From the NCBI GenBank assembly GCA_944320385.1, contig CALUHH010000013.1:1-60364 (forward strand): a stretch of 60,364 bases of DNA. The letters run 5' to 3'. Below, in pieces: positions 23,992 to 32,653 of this stretch. The position numbers and the translations under genes are program-made. Source of the DNA: an uncultured Atopobiaceae bacterium (GTDB lineage Bacteria; Actinomycetota; Coriobacteriia; Coriobacteriales; Atopobiaceae). The notes beneath the pieces were generated by a model that saw only the letters and a program-made list of their open reading frames with translations, ran no database searches and was not told the origin of the DNA. Positions within the stretch are counted from its first letter, which is position 1, and every line of letters begins with the position of its first letter.

Positions 23992-24039
23992 CGCCAGCAG
24001 CCAGCAGTGAGCGCCGTTAGCCGGAAGGAGAGCCCCCGC

Positions 24040-25248
24040 ATGACCATCGTTCTTCTCGTCGTCATCTACGTGGCCTTTGTTGGCCTGGGCATTCCCGACT
24101 CGCTCCTGGGCGCGGCATGGCCTGCCATGCACGCCGACCTCGGGCTGCCGGTCTCGATGGGCAGCGTCATCACGATGATCGTCAGCTGCGGGACCATCGT
24201 CTCCAGCCTCGCCTCGGCCGCCGTGATCAACCGCTTTGGGACCGGGCGCGTGACGGCGTTCTCCACCACGCTCACGGCCCTCGCCCTCCTGGGCTTTGCG
24301 CTCGCGCCCAACATCGCGTGGCTGTGCGCGCTCGCCATACCGCTCGGCCTGGGCGCCGGCTCCATCGACACGGCGCTCAACAACTACGTGGCGCTGCACT
24401 ACAAGGCCACGCACATGAACTTCCTGCACTGCGCGTACGGCGTGGGCGTGACCATCAGCCCGTTCATCATGTCCGTCGCGCTTTCCGCGGGGACGTGGCG
24501 CGAGGGCTATCTCGGCGCGACGGCCTGCCAAGCGGCGATCGCGCTGCTCACGATCGCGATCCTGCCGCTCTGGGGCAAGGTCGCGCACGTCCAGGAGACG
24601 CAGGGCGAGAAGGACGTGGAGCCCCGAACGGAGAGCCCCCTCAGGCTGGTCCGCCGCCGCGACGTGCGCCTGGCCTGCCTGGTCTTCCTGGCGTCCGTCG
24701 CGATCGAGGGCATCTGCAACACCTGGTGCACGAGCTACCTCGTCGGGGCGCGCGGCATGGGCGCCGGCGAGGCCGCGGGCATGGTGACCGTCTACTACGT
24801 GGGCGTGACGGCCGGCCGCTTCCTGTCCGGCGTGCTCGCCAACCGGCTCTCGAGCAAGCAGCTCGTGGGGCTGGGGCAGGCGATCACCCTGGCGGCGGCG
24901 CTCGTCCTTCTCGCCCCGCTGCCGGTGTCCGCCGCGCCCGCGGGGCTCTTCCTGGTGGGCTTTGGCAACAGCCCGCTCTACCCCAACATGCTGCACCTGA
25001 CGCCGCGCCTCTTTGGCCGCGAGCTCTCGCAGTCGGTCATCGGCGTGCAGATGGCCGCGTCCTACGTGGGCTCGCTTGCGATCGCGCCGCTGTTTGGCGT
25101 GGTGGGGCAGGCCTTTGGCTTCTGGCTCTTCCCGGTGGCGCTGCTCGTGCTGGGGCTCGTGGTCACGGGCGCGTTCCTCGTGCTCATGCGCCTCAAGGGC
25201 TGGCGGCCGCGCGAGTATGCCCGTCGCGCCCTCGGTTCCCGACGCTAG
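24040..25248 (+). CDS. MFS transporter, sugar-permease-like
   Basis: 402 residues and about 12 membrane segments in two halves, with a motif-encoded GEKD in the central cytoplasmic loop (about 190). MTIVLLVVIYVAFVGLGIPD, then LLGAAWPAMHADLGLP and NYVALHYKATHMNFLHCAYG, resemble FucP-type sugar permeases (the NFLH helix). A LacI-type operator at the promoter also suggests a sugar, but the substrate is unproven. The ATG at 24040 follows GGAAGGAG; longer readings run back into repeat D4. A hairpin follows the stop. Confidence 0.87.
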   Translation: MTIVLLVVIYVAFVGLGIPDSLLGAAWPAMHADLGLPVSMGSVITMIVSCGTIVSSLASAAVINRFGTGRVTAFSTTLTALALLGFALAPNIAWLCALAIPLGLGAGSIDTALNNYVALHYKATHMNFLHCAYGVGVTISPFIMSVALSAGTWREGYLGATACQAAIALLTIAILPLWGKVAHVQETQGEKDVEPRTESPLRLVRRRDVRLACLVFLASVAIEGICNTWCTSYLVGARGMGAGEAAGMVTVYYVGVTAGRFLSGVLANRLSSKQLVGLGQAITLAAALVLLAPLPVSAAPAGLFLVGFGNSPLYPNMLHLTPRLFGRELSQSVIGVQMAASYVGSLAIAPLFGVVGQAFGFWLFPVALLVLGLVVTGAFLVLMRLKGWRPREYARRALGSRR

Positions 25249-25280
25249 TGGGACAGATACCTCCGGGGTGTCTGTCACAC
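25248..25280 (+). terminator. hairpin after the MFS gene
   Basis: GACAGATACC (25252-25261) pairs with GGTGTCTGTC (25267-25276), one wobble, loop TCCGG. The left arm begins GGGACAG like the other repeat families. No T-tract follows. Confidence 0.6.
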
Positions 25281-25329
25281 GCGTAGAATAGCCGTATCGG
25301 CCACAGGGAAGCGAGAAGGGCGGTGGCGC

Positions 25330-25809
25330 ATGCGCATCTACAAGGGCAACCCGGAGCTCGTCTTTCGCGGTCGGGTCGCGCCGTGGTACGGGGCGCTCTC
25401 GGGCATCGTCTGCGTGGCGGCCGCCGTTCTGGCGCTGCAGCCGGGGATGCCCGCGGTGGTGCCGGCGACCGTGCTCGTCGTTGGCGCGGTCGCGCTCTGG
25501 CCCGTGGTGGTGCGCAACCGCGTCGAACTCTACGGCGACCGCCTGGAGATCGTCTTTGGCTGGGGCCGTACGATTATCCCCTACGACCACGTGCGCGACG
25601 TGCGCCGCTCCGCCGGGGCGCTCGCGTCTGACGAGTTCACCGGGCACGTGGCGGCCGCCTCGACGGATGCCGTCTACATCGACGCGCCGATCGACGGCGA
25701 CGCCGTGGTCTCCGTGCTCGGCAACGATCACCTGGTGACGGAGCTGCGTCGCCGCGCGGGGCTCGACGCGCCGCCTACGCCGGGCGCCGCGCCACCACGG
25801 CAAACGTGA
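25330..25809 (+). CDS. membrane protein with bacterial PH-like domain
   Basis: 159 residues. Two adjacent membrane segments (about 20-38 and 43-60) are followed by VELYGDRLEIVFGWGRTIIP and YDHVRDVRRSAGALAS, the strand pattern of small bacterial PH domains (bPH type). Function unknown in general. Its last 35 bases overlap the 3' end of the convergent methyltransferase gene, so the proline-rich tail (PPTPGAAPPRQT) is encoded opposite the other gene's end. Confidence 0.7.
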   Translation: MRIYKGNPELVFRGRVAPWYGALSGIVCVAAAVLALQPGMPAVVPATVLVVGAVALWPVVVRNRVELYGDRLEIVFGWGRTIIPYDHVRDVRRSAGALASDEFTGHVAAASTDAVYIDAPIDGDAVVSVLGNDHLVTELRRRAGLDAPPTPGAAPPRQT

Positions 25810-26614
25810 GCGGGATGCGCGGCGCGCCTGCGGGCATGGTCCAGCCGTCGGGCGTCTCGACCAGGCAGGGAAGCGACTGCCACTCGGCAAACGGGCTCTC
25901 GCGGAAGTCCTCGATCGCAAGGCCGGCGGCAAGCAGGCCGCCCAGGATCTCCTGGAAGTCGTGGTTCCAGTTGTGCGCGCTCGTGTGCGCGATGGCGCCG
26001 GCCGAGCCGGGCACGTAGCTGCCGTCGTCCTCGTAGTCGTCGCAGAAGCCGGAGAGGTAGTCGGCGTGCACCTCGAGCGACTCGTAGAGCAGCGCCCCCA
26101 GCAGCGGGTGGTCGTCGCGAACCACGAGAAGGCCCCCGGGCGCAAGCAGCCGCGCGATCGACCGCGCCCAATCCGCGAGCTCCGGCAGCCACTGGAGCGC
26201 GCCCGTGCCGGTGACCACGACGTCGAACTGCCGGTCGATGGCGTCGTCGGCGCGCCGCGCGTCCCCCTCGACGTAGGTGACCTGCGCCCCGGCTCGCGCC
26301 GTGATCTCGCGCGCCCGCTCGAGCGAGGCGGGGGAGAAGTCCAGGCCCCAGACCTCGGCGGCGCCGAGGCGCTCCCAGCAGAGCGTGTCCGTGCCGATGT
26401 GGCACTGCAGGTGCAGCACGGAGCGGCCGGCGAGCCCGCCTGGGCCCAGGTGCGGGCGCAGGACCTCGAAGTCGCGCCGCGCCACGGGCGAGACATACGA
26501 CCGGTCCGCAACCAGCCGCTCCACCTCGTAGAACGGCGAGGCGGCGTGCACCGCCGCCCGGTCGTCCCAGTTTGCGCGGTTCTCGGCCACGCGCCAGTCG
26601 TTCTTCTCGTCCAT
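25775..26614 (-). CDS. class I SAM-dependent methyltransferase
   Basis: 279 residues. The SAM site is VLHLQCHIGTDTLCWERLGA (motif I variant), followed by GLDFSPASLERAREI and VVTGTGALQWLPEL. The start MDEKNDWRVAENRANWDDRA is the usual one for this subgroup of small-molecule methyltransferases, though the EKN is encoded by a copy of the dispersed motif (26599-26608). Substrate unknown. The convergent 35-base overlap with the PH-like gene is notable. An adenylate-kinase-like gene lies 47 bases upstream on the same strand. Confidence 0.9.
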   Translation of the reverse strand: MDEKNDWRVAENRANWDDRAAVHAASPFYEVERLVADRSYVSPVARRDFEVLRPHLGPGGLAGRSVLHLQCHIGTDTLCWERLGAAEVWGLDFSPASLERAREITARAGAQVTYVEGDARRADDAIDRQFDVVVTGTGALQWLPELADWARSIARLLAPGGLLVVRDDHPLLGALLYESLEVHADYLSGFCDDYEDDGSYVPGSAGAIAHTSAHNWNHDFQEILGGLLAAGLAIEDFRESPFAEWQSLPCLVETPDGWTMPAGAPRIPLTFAVVARRPA

Positions 26615-26661
26615 GCGTTTCTCCTCTGCGATGGTCTTTTCCCGCGTGCGTCTCTCAGCCC

Positions 26662-27195
26662 CTAGGCTTCGATTTGGCTAGCGGGGGTGACGAGCTTCCA
26701 AAGGAGTCCCCCTGGCATGATGGCACGCTCGACGTCCTCTCGAGAGCGCAGCTCGACGAGCCGGCATCCCGGCGGGCGGGCACCAAGGATCTCGCGAATC
26801 CGCGGCAGCTGCTCGTCCGGGAAGCGCCTCACGTAGTCGGCAAACTCGGGGTCGAGTTTCGTCTCCTGCCAGGGCAGGTCCTCGCGCGTCGCGCCGATGC
26901 GCGCCCAAACTCCCTCGAGGCACGTCTCGAGCGGCAGGTCGAGAAGCACGACCAGGTCGGCGCGCTCGATGCGCTCGGGAAGCGTCCTCAGGTAGGTCCC
27001 GTCGATGATCCAGCGTTCCCGGGACACGAGCTCGGCGTGCGCGGCATCAAACTCGGCTCTCGTGACGTGGTCGCCGTCGGGAAGGTGCCAGAGCATGTCG
27101 AGGTAGTGGAGCGGGAGGCCGGAGAGGTCGCGGAGGCGGCGTGCGAGCGTCGACTTGCCCGAGCCCGGGCTCCCTATGATGGCGACGCGTCTCAA
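26662..27195 (-). CDS. adenylate-kinase-like P-loop NTPase
   Basis: 177 residues from a probable TTG at 27193-27195 (no ATG/GTG fits; GAAAGGGA precedes). IIGSPGSGKSTLARRLRDL is the P-loop; LPLHYLDMLWHLPDG and RWIIDGTYLRTLPERI match the FlaR/topology-modulation-protein group of AAA-type kinases. VVLLDLPLETCLEGVWAR is the Walker B strand. Substrate unknown. It is divergent from the ketopantoate-reductase-like gene with 93 bases between. Confidence 0.85.
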   Translation of the reverse strand: MRRVAIIGSPGSGKSTLARRLRDLSGLPLHYLDMLWHLPDGDHVTRAEFDAAHAELVSRERWIIDGTYLRTLPERIERADLVVLLDLPLETCLEGVWARIGATREDLPWQETKLDPEFADYVRRFPDEQLPRIREILGARPPGCRLVELRSREDVERAIMPGGLLWKLVTPASQIEA

Positions 27196-27288
27196 AGTCC
27201 CTTTCTTTGCCGACAACGAACGGGGCAGAGAGTATACATTGGCCTTGGTCGCGCTACAATGCCGGCAGAGCGGCGAAGGGAGCTCATC

Positions 27289-28200
27289 ATGGCAATCGAG
27301 CGCGTGGCGATTCTGGGCAGGGGAGCGGTGGGCCTGCTCTACGGGACCATTGCCGAGAAGAACCTCGGGCCGCAGGCCGTCGAGTACGTGATGGACGACG
27401 AGCGCTACGCGCGCCACGCCGGCGAGCTGCCCACCGTGAACGGCGAGCCGTGCCGCGTGCCCACCGTTCCCGCGAGCGAGGCCGCGCCCGTCGACCTCGT
27501 GATCCTTGCGATCAAGGCGCCGGGCATGCCGGCGGCGCTCGACACCATGGAGCGGCTCGTGGGGCCGCGCACCGCCATCGCGTCGCTGGTCAACGGCGTC
27601 ACGAGCGAGGAGCGCATTGCCGAGCGCTTTGGCTGGGAGCGCACCGTGCTCTCCGTGGCGCAGGGCATGGACGCGGTCTTCATCGGGACGGACATGACCT
27701 ATAGCCACCCCGGCGAGATCCGCTTTGGCGCGGCGCCGGGGACGGCCGCGGGCGTGGTCGAGGACGTCGCCGACCTCTACGCCCGCGCGGGCATCCCGCA
27801 CGTGGTGGAGGCCGACATCCGCCACCGCATGTGGACGAAGCTCATGCTCAACGTTGGGATCAACCAGGTCTGCATGGTCTACGGCGGCACCTACGGCACC
27901 GCGAGCGAACCCGGCAGCGAGCAGAACCGCTGCTTCGTGGCCGCCATGCGCGAGGCGCTCGCAGTGGCCCGCGCCGAGGGCGTGGACGTCACGGAGGCGG
28001 ATCTCGCGCAGATGGCCGCGCTCGTGGCCTCGCTCGACCCGGAGGGCATGCCGTCGATGGCGCAGGACCGCATCAACGGGAAGCCCACCGAGGTCGAGGA
28101 GTTCTCCGGCACGATCATTCGGCTTGCCGAGAGGCACGGCCTGCTCGTGCCCACCAACCGCTGGCTCTACGAGCGCATCCGCGCGCTCGAGGTATGTTAA
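27289..28200 (+). CDS. ketopantoate-reductase-like (ApbA/PanE family) dehydrogenase
   Basis: 303 residues. ERVAILGRGAVGLLYG is the NAD(P)-binding GxGxxG loop, LVILAIKAPGMPAAL holds the conserved KA, and the C-terminal domain has MWTKLMLNVGINQ (catalytic-type Lys) and GKPTEVEEFSGTIIRLAERH. It probably reduces a 2-keto acid with NADPH. Whether it makes pantoate is uncertain, as no other pantothenate gene is near. The ATG at 27289 follows GAAGGGAG. Its last codon and stop (TGT TAA) are the first bases of palindrome B5. Confidence 0.88.
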   Translation: MAIERVAILGRGAVGLLYGTIAEKNLGPQAVEYVMDDERYARHAGELPTVNGEPCRVPTVPASEAAPVDLVILAIKAPGMPAALDTMERLVGPRTAIASLVNGVTSEERIAERFGWERTVLSVAQGMDAVFIGTDMTYSHPGEIRFGAAPGTAAGVVEDVADLYARAGIPHVVEADIRHRMWTKLMLNVGINQVCMVYGGTYGTASEPGSEQNRCFVAAMREALAVARAEGVDVTEADLAQMAALVASLDPEGMPSMAQDRINGKPTEVEEFSGTIIRLAERHGLLVPTNRWLYERIRALEVC

Positions 28201-28223
28201 TTGGGGACTGTCCCCAATTAACA
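28195..28223. terminator. 29-bp perfect palindrome containing a stop codon (B5)
   Basis: TGTTAATTGGGGAC, T, and the exact complement. The upstream gene's TAA is at 28198-28200 in the arm. The convergent antiporter gene ends four bases to its right. Probably a bidirectional terminator. Confidence 0.9.
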
Positions 28224-28226
28224 GAC

Positions 28227-29189
28227 TCAGCGCAGGACGGACGTGGCGATGTAGGCGGCGTAGAGCACCACGAAGACCACGCCGTTGGCACGGCTCATCT
28301 CGTGGCGGCGCCCGATGAAGGCAAACCCCACGAGCGCGAGCGAGAAGATCGCGAGCAGCGCCAGGTCGACGTTGTACGCGGCGTCGTAGGGGATGTTGGC
28401 GACGAGCGCCGGCCCGCCCATGACGAGCAGCAGGTTGGAGATGTTGGAGCCCACCACGTTGCCGACGGCTATGTCGGAGTTGCCGCGGAAGGCGGCGACC
28501 ACGCTCGTCACGAGCTCGGGCAGGCAGGTGCCCAGCGCCACCACGGTGATGCCGATGATGCGCTCGGAGATGCCCAGGGCGCTCGCGATCTCGACGGAGT
28601 TGTCCACGACGAAGTCCGCGCCGAACTTGAGCATCGTGATGCCGAGCACGACCATGATTGCGCTGCGGAAGACGAGGGGCTCGGCCACGGGGTCGGCGTC
28701 TGCGTCCTCGGTCTCCGCGTCCTTCTCGCCCGCGCCCTCGGCAAGGCCCACGACGGCGGTGCGCACGACGAAGGCGGCAAACGCCACGAGCAAGATGACG
28801 CCCTCCACCAGCGTGACCTGCCCGTCGGTGTTGGCGAAGAGGGCGAGCAGGGCGGTGGCCGCCACGCTCACCGGGATCTCGAAGCGCTGCGTGCTGCGCG
28901 AGAGCGTCACCGGCGCGATCACGGCGGAGAGGCCGAGGATGAGCAGCAGGTTGGCGAGGCAGCTGCCCACCACGTTGCCGAAGGCCATGTCGGCGTGGCC
29001 GCCGGCGGCCGAGGTGATGCTCACGACGAGCTCGGGCAGGGAGGTGCCGATGGCCACGATGGTGAGGCCCGCCACGCGGTCGGGCATGCCGAGGCGCCGC
29101 GCGATGCTGCAGGCGCCGTCCACGAGGAAGTTGGCGCCAAAGACGAGAAGGGCGAATCCGATTGCAATGATGATGAGGCTGAGGAGCAC
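28227..29189 (-). CDS. calcium/sodium antiporter (YrbG/CaCA family)
   Basis: 320 residues, about ten membrane segments in two inverted halves. Each half has the alpha repeat: GTSLPELVVSITSA with GNVVGSCLANLLLILG, and GTCLPELVTSVVAA with GNVVGSNISNLLLVMG. The glutamates of the two PEL motifs are the ion ligands in this family. An acidic cytoplasmic loop (EGAGEKDAETEDADADP) joins the halves. GTG 29189 follows GAAAGGA. It exchanges Ca or a related cation for Na or protons. Confidence 0.92.
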   Translation of the reverse strand: MLLSLIIIAIGFALLVFGANFLVDGACSIARRLGMPDRVAGLTIVAIGTSLPELVVSITSAAGGHADMAFGNVVGSCLANLLLILGLSAVIAPVTLSRSTQRFEIPVSVAATALLALFANTDGQVTLVEGVILLVAFAAFVVRTAVVGLAEGAGEKDAETEDADADPVAEPLVFRSAIMVVLGITMLKFGADFVVDNSVEIASALGISERIIGITVVALGTCLPELVTSVVAAFRGNSDIAVGNVVGSNISNLLLVMGGPALVANIPYDAAYNVDLALLAIFSLALVGFAFIGRRHEMSRANGVVFVVLYAAYIATSVLR

Positions 29190-29292
29190 GTCGGTCCTTT
29201 CGGGATCGGGGCTGATACCACATCCAGTATTCCATGGGCCGACAGCGCCCCAATCCGAGTTGCGGACCGACTCCCAAGCGAATCCATAGATG

Positions 29293-29363
29293 GGCCGACC
29301 GCGCATACCTTCCATTGTTAACGTTGCCAACAGCGCAAAATGACGAGGTATGTGCGGTCGGCC
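29293..29363. repeat. 18-bp inverted repeat, GGCCGACCGCGCATACCT (D17)
   Basis: Left arm 29293-29310 and right arm 29346-29363 match at 17 of 18 positions, with a 35-base AT-richer loop. A degenerate extra left word (GGGCCGACAGCGCC) lies at about 29236. It fills the gap between two leftward genes and may terminate the surface-protein transcript's neighbour or act as an operator. Confidence 0.8.
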
Positions 29364-29376
29364 AAAGTACACGGGC

Positions 29377-32300
29377 CTAGGCGCGCCGGCGGATGGCTAG
29401 GGCAACGGCTGCGATGACCGCGCCCGCCAAGAGCGTGCCGAGAAGAACGGCGGGGCCGGCCGAGGCGTCGCCGGCGGAGGGAAGCTCGGCGGGCGCCTGG
29501 TCGGAGCCCTGCTGGTCGCCGGAGGGGCGCTCCTCGGGAGCCTGGTCGGGGGTGGCGTCCGGCGTGGGGTCGGGAACGGGATCCGGCGTCGGCTCCGGCT
29601 CGGGGTCTGGCGCCGGTTCCGGGTCCGGCTCGGGGTCGGGCTCCGGCGTCGGCTCCGGCTCGGGATCGGGCTCGGGCTCGGGATCGGGATCGGGGTCCGG
29701 GTCAGGCGTCGGCTCGGGATCGGGCTCCGGCTCCGGCTCCGGCTCGGGCTCCGGGTCCGGCGTCGGCTCGGGATCCGGGTCCACCACGGGCGGCTCCTCG
29801 GTCCCCGCCGGCAGAACGAGCGCGCCGTTGTTGCCCAGGCGCGCCGCCAGGCGCACGCCGCCGCCCTCGACGTCGGTTACCCCGAGGCGCTCCACGTAGG
29901 GCGCGCTGCCCGTGGCGTTGGGGTTCTTCTCGAGCGTGCCCAGCTCGACGGGCCGCACGTAGCGCGGCGTCCCCGCGAGCGCCGCGCACTGACCGTCGCG
30001 CATCACAAAACGGGCGTCGATCTGGCTCGCGTCGAGCGCCACGACGTTGGGGACCCACTGCTGCTCGGCCGTCGCGGCGGCCACGGCGTCGGCCGAGGGC
30101 AGGCTCGCCGTGTAGACAGTCCGCTGGAAGTAGTAGGTCCCGCCAGCCTCGGGAAGCGTCGCTAGCGGCACATAGCCGCCCTCGCCGCGCACGTAGAGCG
30201 GCGTGTCGCGCGTGAATGCGTAGTAGGAGTTGGTCTGCGCCGCCCACGCGCTCGCCACGGCCCCGGCCTGCGCGTCCGCGCCCGTCCCGGCAAATGAGCT
30301 CGCGAACAACAGCCTTCGCCCGTCCGTCCCGCCGACGACCGGCTCGCCCGTTGCCGCCGCAAGCTCCTCGTCGCTCACGAGCTCGCCCGCGTCCATGCGC
30401 CCGAGCAGCGCCTCCACGTCCGGCGTCGGCTCGACCTCGTAGGCAAACCGCAGCGGGGCCACGTCCTGCCCGCCGTCGAGCGCCATCGTCGCTGCACCGT
30501 CGGTCGCCACGGACACGTCGACCCGCCGCGCGGGCACCGCCTCCACGGGCACGGAGAGCAGCAGCGTCTGGCGCCCGGAGGAGAGGTCCGTCTCGACCAT
30601 CACCACAAAGTCGTACAGGGTGACGTCTCCGCCGGAGTACTGGTTGGGCAGGTTGCCAATGTAGAAGTACGTCTCGCACACGGCCGTGGCCCCGGCCGCC
30701 TGGGCCGCCTCGATCTTGGCGCGCACGTCCTCCGGGGCGCGCTCCTGCCAGCTTCCGTCCGCCGCGGCGTCGACCTCGGCCTGCGTGGCAAAGGCGTACG
30801 GCCGCCCGTCCAGCGGGACCATCTCGTGCGCGGGGCTCACGTACCAGCTCGCGCGATTGGAGAACGTCGCGTCGTCGGCGTAGGAGAACTGCCCGTCCTG
30901 CAACGCGTCGTAGAAGAGGTCGTAGGCGGCATACCCCAGGTCATAGCGCGCGTTCATGGCCTCCACCAGGTAGGCGAACTCGTGCGTGGCCTCGATGTCG
31001 CTCGGGTCCTCCAGGCTGATCTTCACGGCCTGCGCGGCCAGCGCGCCGTCGAGCAGCCGGTCGCCGTACACGATGCCGCTCACGCGCGTGACCTCCATGC
31101 CGGCCCCCACCTCGTCCGACAGCGTGACGCGGCTGCCGCCCGGGCGCTCGTCGCCGGGACCGCCGGAGGCCGGCGCGGTGTAGACGATGCCCAGGCAGCG
31201 GTCGACCACGGTCCCAAAGGCCCACGAGAGCGCGGTGGCGCTGTGAGCGGAGAGGTAGTCGTCGACGACGCTCAGCTGCGTGGGGTCGCCGGCGTCGAGC
31301 AGGCCGGGCGCGGTCGCCAGCGTCACGTCCTCCGGCACGATGCCGTAGCGCCCGGACCCGTAGAGTTGGAGCGTCACGTCCTTCTCGCCCTGGACCGAGG
31401 CGTCCTCGAAGGCCCGCGCGGCCGCTGCCAGGTTGTCGTTCAGATTGACGCCTGAGGTCACGAGCGGGTGATGCGCCTGCTCGTGCGCGGTCTCCAGCAG
31501 GTACGCCGCCGCGTCGCTCGTGTCCAGCCCGGTCGAGAAGAACGTGAGCTCGCGGCCCGCGCCCCAGGCGGCGTCGACCTGCGAGGCCACCTCGCGCATG
31601 GTGAGCATCGTGGCGAGCAGGGCGTCCGTGCCGTAGCCGTTCTCGCGGCTGCCGGGTAGCAGGCCCAGAAATCCGTCCGGGCTGCCGTCGTAGGCGGGCG
31701 GGTTCGCGTAGTCGACGCTCGCCATGGACGGGATCGAGCGCCCCATCACGCAGAGCACGGGCAGGCGCGCCTCCGAGCCCGGGTCGTCGGCGGCGGCCAC
31801 GAGCGCAGAGCTCGCCACGCTCACGGCCCGCTGCAGGTAGGATCCGTTGCCGAGGGCTGCGGACGCCGTCTGGGCGCCGCTTGCCGCGGTGGCCGTGACC
31901 TCGAGCGCGCCGTCCTCGTAGGCGAGGTAGCGGCCGTCGGTGTCCGGCTCGTAAACGTCGAGCGGCATGAGGGTCGCGACCTGGGAGTCATAGCCGATGA
32001 CGCCCACGCGCGTGGGCGCCGCGGCGCCGTCGTTTCCGGCCATGAGGCGCGCGATCGCCCCGTTGAGCGCGTCGACGAGGTAGTCCGCCTGGGGCCGGCC
32101 GCCATAGGTCATGTCCGCGAGCAGCCGGTTGGTGCTCACCACAAAGACCACGTCGTGAGCGGGCCCGCCCTCCTGCCGCACCGACGCCGCGGACGAGAGC
32201 GCGGAGAGCCCCACGACAAAGCCGTGGTCGGCGACGTCGATCTTCACGGGGAGCCCCGCGGCGCGCGCCGCGTCGGCGCTGCCGTAGACGGACTTGTCGG

Positions 32301-32484
32301 CCCAGATGCGGCCGGCCTGCTCGGTCGAGTAGGTGCCGGCCCCCGACCCAAAGACCTCCTCCCAGCGCGCGGAGGTGTCGGGGTCCGTGAGCTTGGTCAC
32401 GGCGGCGGCGCGTGCCGTGAGCGGGGAGAGCGCAAGAACAAAGGCGAGAAGGACGGCGAGAAGCGCGCGGGGACGGCGGTGCAT
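29377..32484 (-). CDS. cell-surface protein with vWA-like domain and LPSAG anchor
   Basis: 1035 residues. The signal peptide is at about 1-27 ([20 protein letters not shown]). Residues about 85-340 have the order of a von Willebrand A domain, but the metal motif is degenerate ([11 protein letters not shown] instead of DxSxS). A long middle region of about 500 residues is unrecognised. A Pro-Glu/Asp-Pro repeat of about 77 residues forms a wall-spanning stalk. LPSAG (about 1001) plus a hydrophobic helix and RRRA is a sortase-type sorting signal, with Ala for the usual Thr. It is probably a wall-anchored adhesin or pilus-like subunit. No sortase gene is in the window. ATG 32484 follows GAGG. Confidence 0.82.
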   Translation of the reverse strand: MHRRPRALLAVLLAFVLALSPLTARAAAVTKLTDPDTSARWEEVFGSGAGTYSTEQAGRIWADKSVYGSADAARAAGLPVKIDVADHGFVVGLSALSSAASVRQEGGPAHDVVFVVSTNRLLADMTYGGRPQADYLVDALNGAIARLMAGNDGAAAPTRVGVIGYDSQVATLMPLDVYEPDTDGRYLAYEDGALEVTATAASGAQTASAALGNGSYLQRAVSVASSALVAAADDPGSEARLPVLCVMGRSIPSMASVDYANPPAYDGSPDGFLGLLPGSRENGYGTDALLATMLTMREVASQVDAAWGAGRELTFFSTGLDTSDAAAYLLETAHEQAHHPLVTSGVNLNDNLAAAARAFEDASVQGEKDVTLQLYGSGRYGIVPEDVTLATAPGLLDAGDPTQLSVVDDYLSAHSATALSWAFGTVVDRCLGIVYTAPASGGPGDERPGGSRVTLSDEVGAGMEVTRVSGIVYGDRLLDGALAAQAVKISLEDPSDIEATHEFAYLVEAMNARYDLGYAAYDLFYDALQDGQFSYADDATFSNRASWYVSPAHEMVPLDGRPYAFATQAEVDAAADGSWQERAPEDVRAKIEAAQAAGATAVCETYFYIGNLPNQYSGGDVTLYDFVVMVETDLSSGRQTLLLSVPVEAVPARRVDVSVATDGAATMALDGGQDVAPLRFAYEVEPTPDVEALLGRMDAGELVSDEELAAATGEPVVGGTDGRRLLFASSFAGTGADAQAGAVASAWAAQTNSYYAFTRDTPLYVRGEGGYVPLATLPEAGGTYYFQRTVYTASLPSADAVAAATAEQQWVPNVVALDASQIDARFVMRDGQCAALAGTPRYVRPVELGTLEKNPNATGSAPYVERLGVTDVEGGGVRLAARLGNNGALVLPAGTEEPPVVDPDPEPTPDPEPEPEPEPEPDPEPTPDPDPDPDPEPEPDPEPEPTPEPDPEPDPEPAPDPEPEPTPDPVPDPTPDATPDQAPEERPSGDQQGSDQAPAELPSAGDASAGPAVLLGTLLAGAVIAAVALAIRRRA
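29555..29784 (-). repeat. Pro-Glu/Pro-Asp coding repeat of the surface protein
   Basis: A near-continuous run of (E/D)P dipeptides with T or A every 6-10 residues, encoded by variants of GGCTCCGGCTCGGGATCGGG on the plus strand. Such tracts change length by slippage, so the stalk length may vary between strains. Confidence 0.9.
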
Positions 32485-32653
32485 GGGGCCTCGATTCGAC
32501 GAAAGGGCAAATGGTAGCCGTATACCCGCATATCGGGCCCGCGCGCGGGCGTCACGACATCCCCGCATCGCTGGTCGCGGCCTGAAGGTGCGCGTTCTTC
32601 TCGCCCGCCCGTCGGCGTATAGTTGACGCAGCCACCCAAGGAGAGGAGACGCC

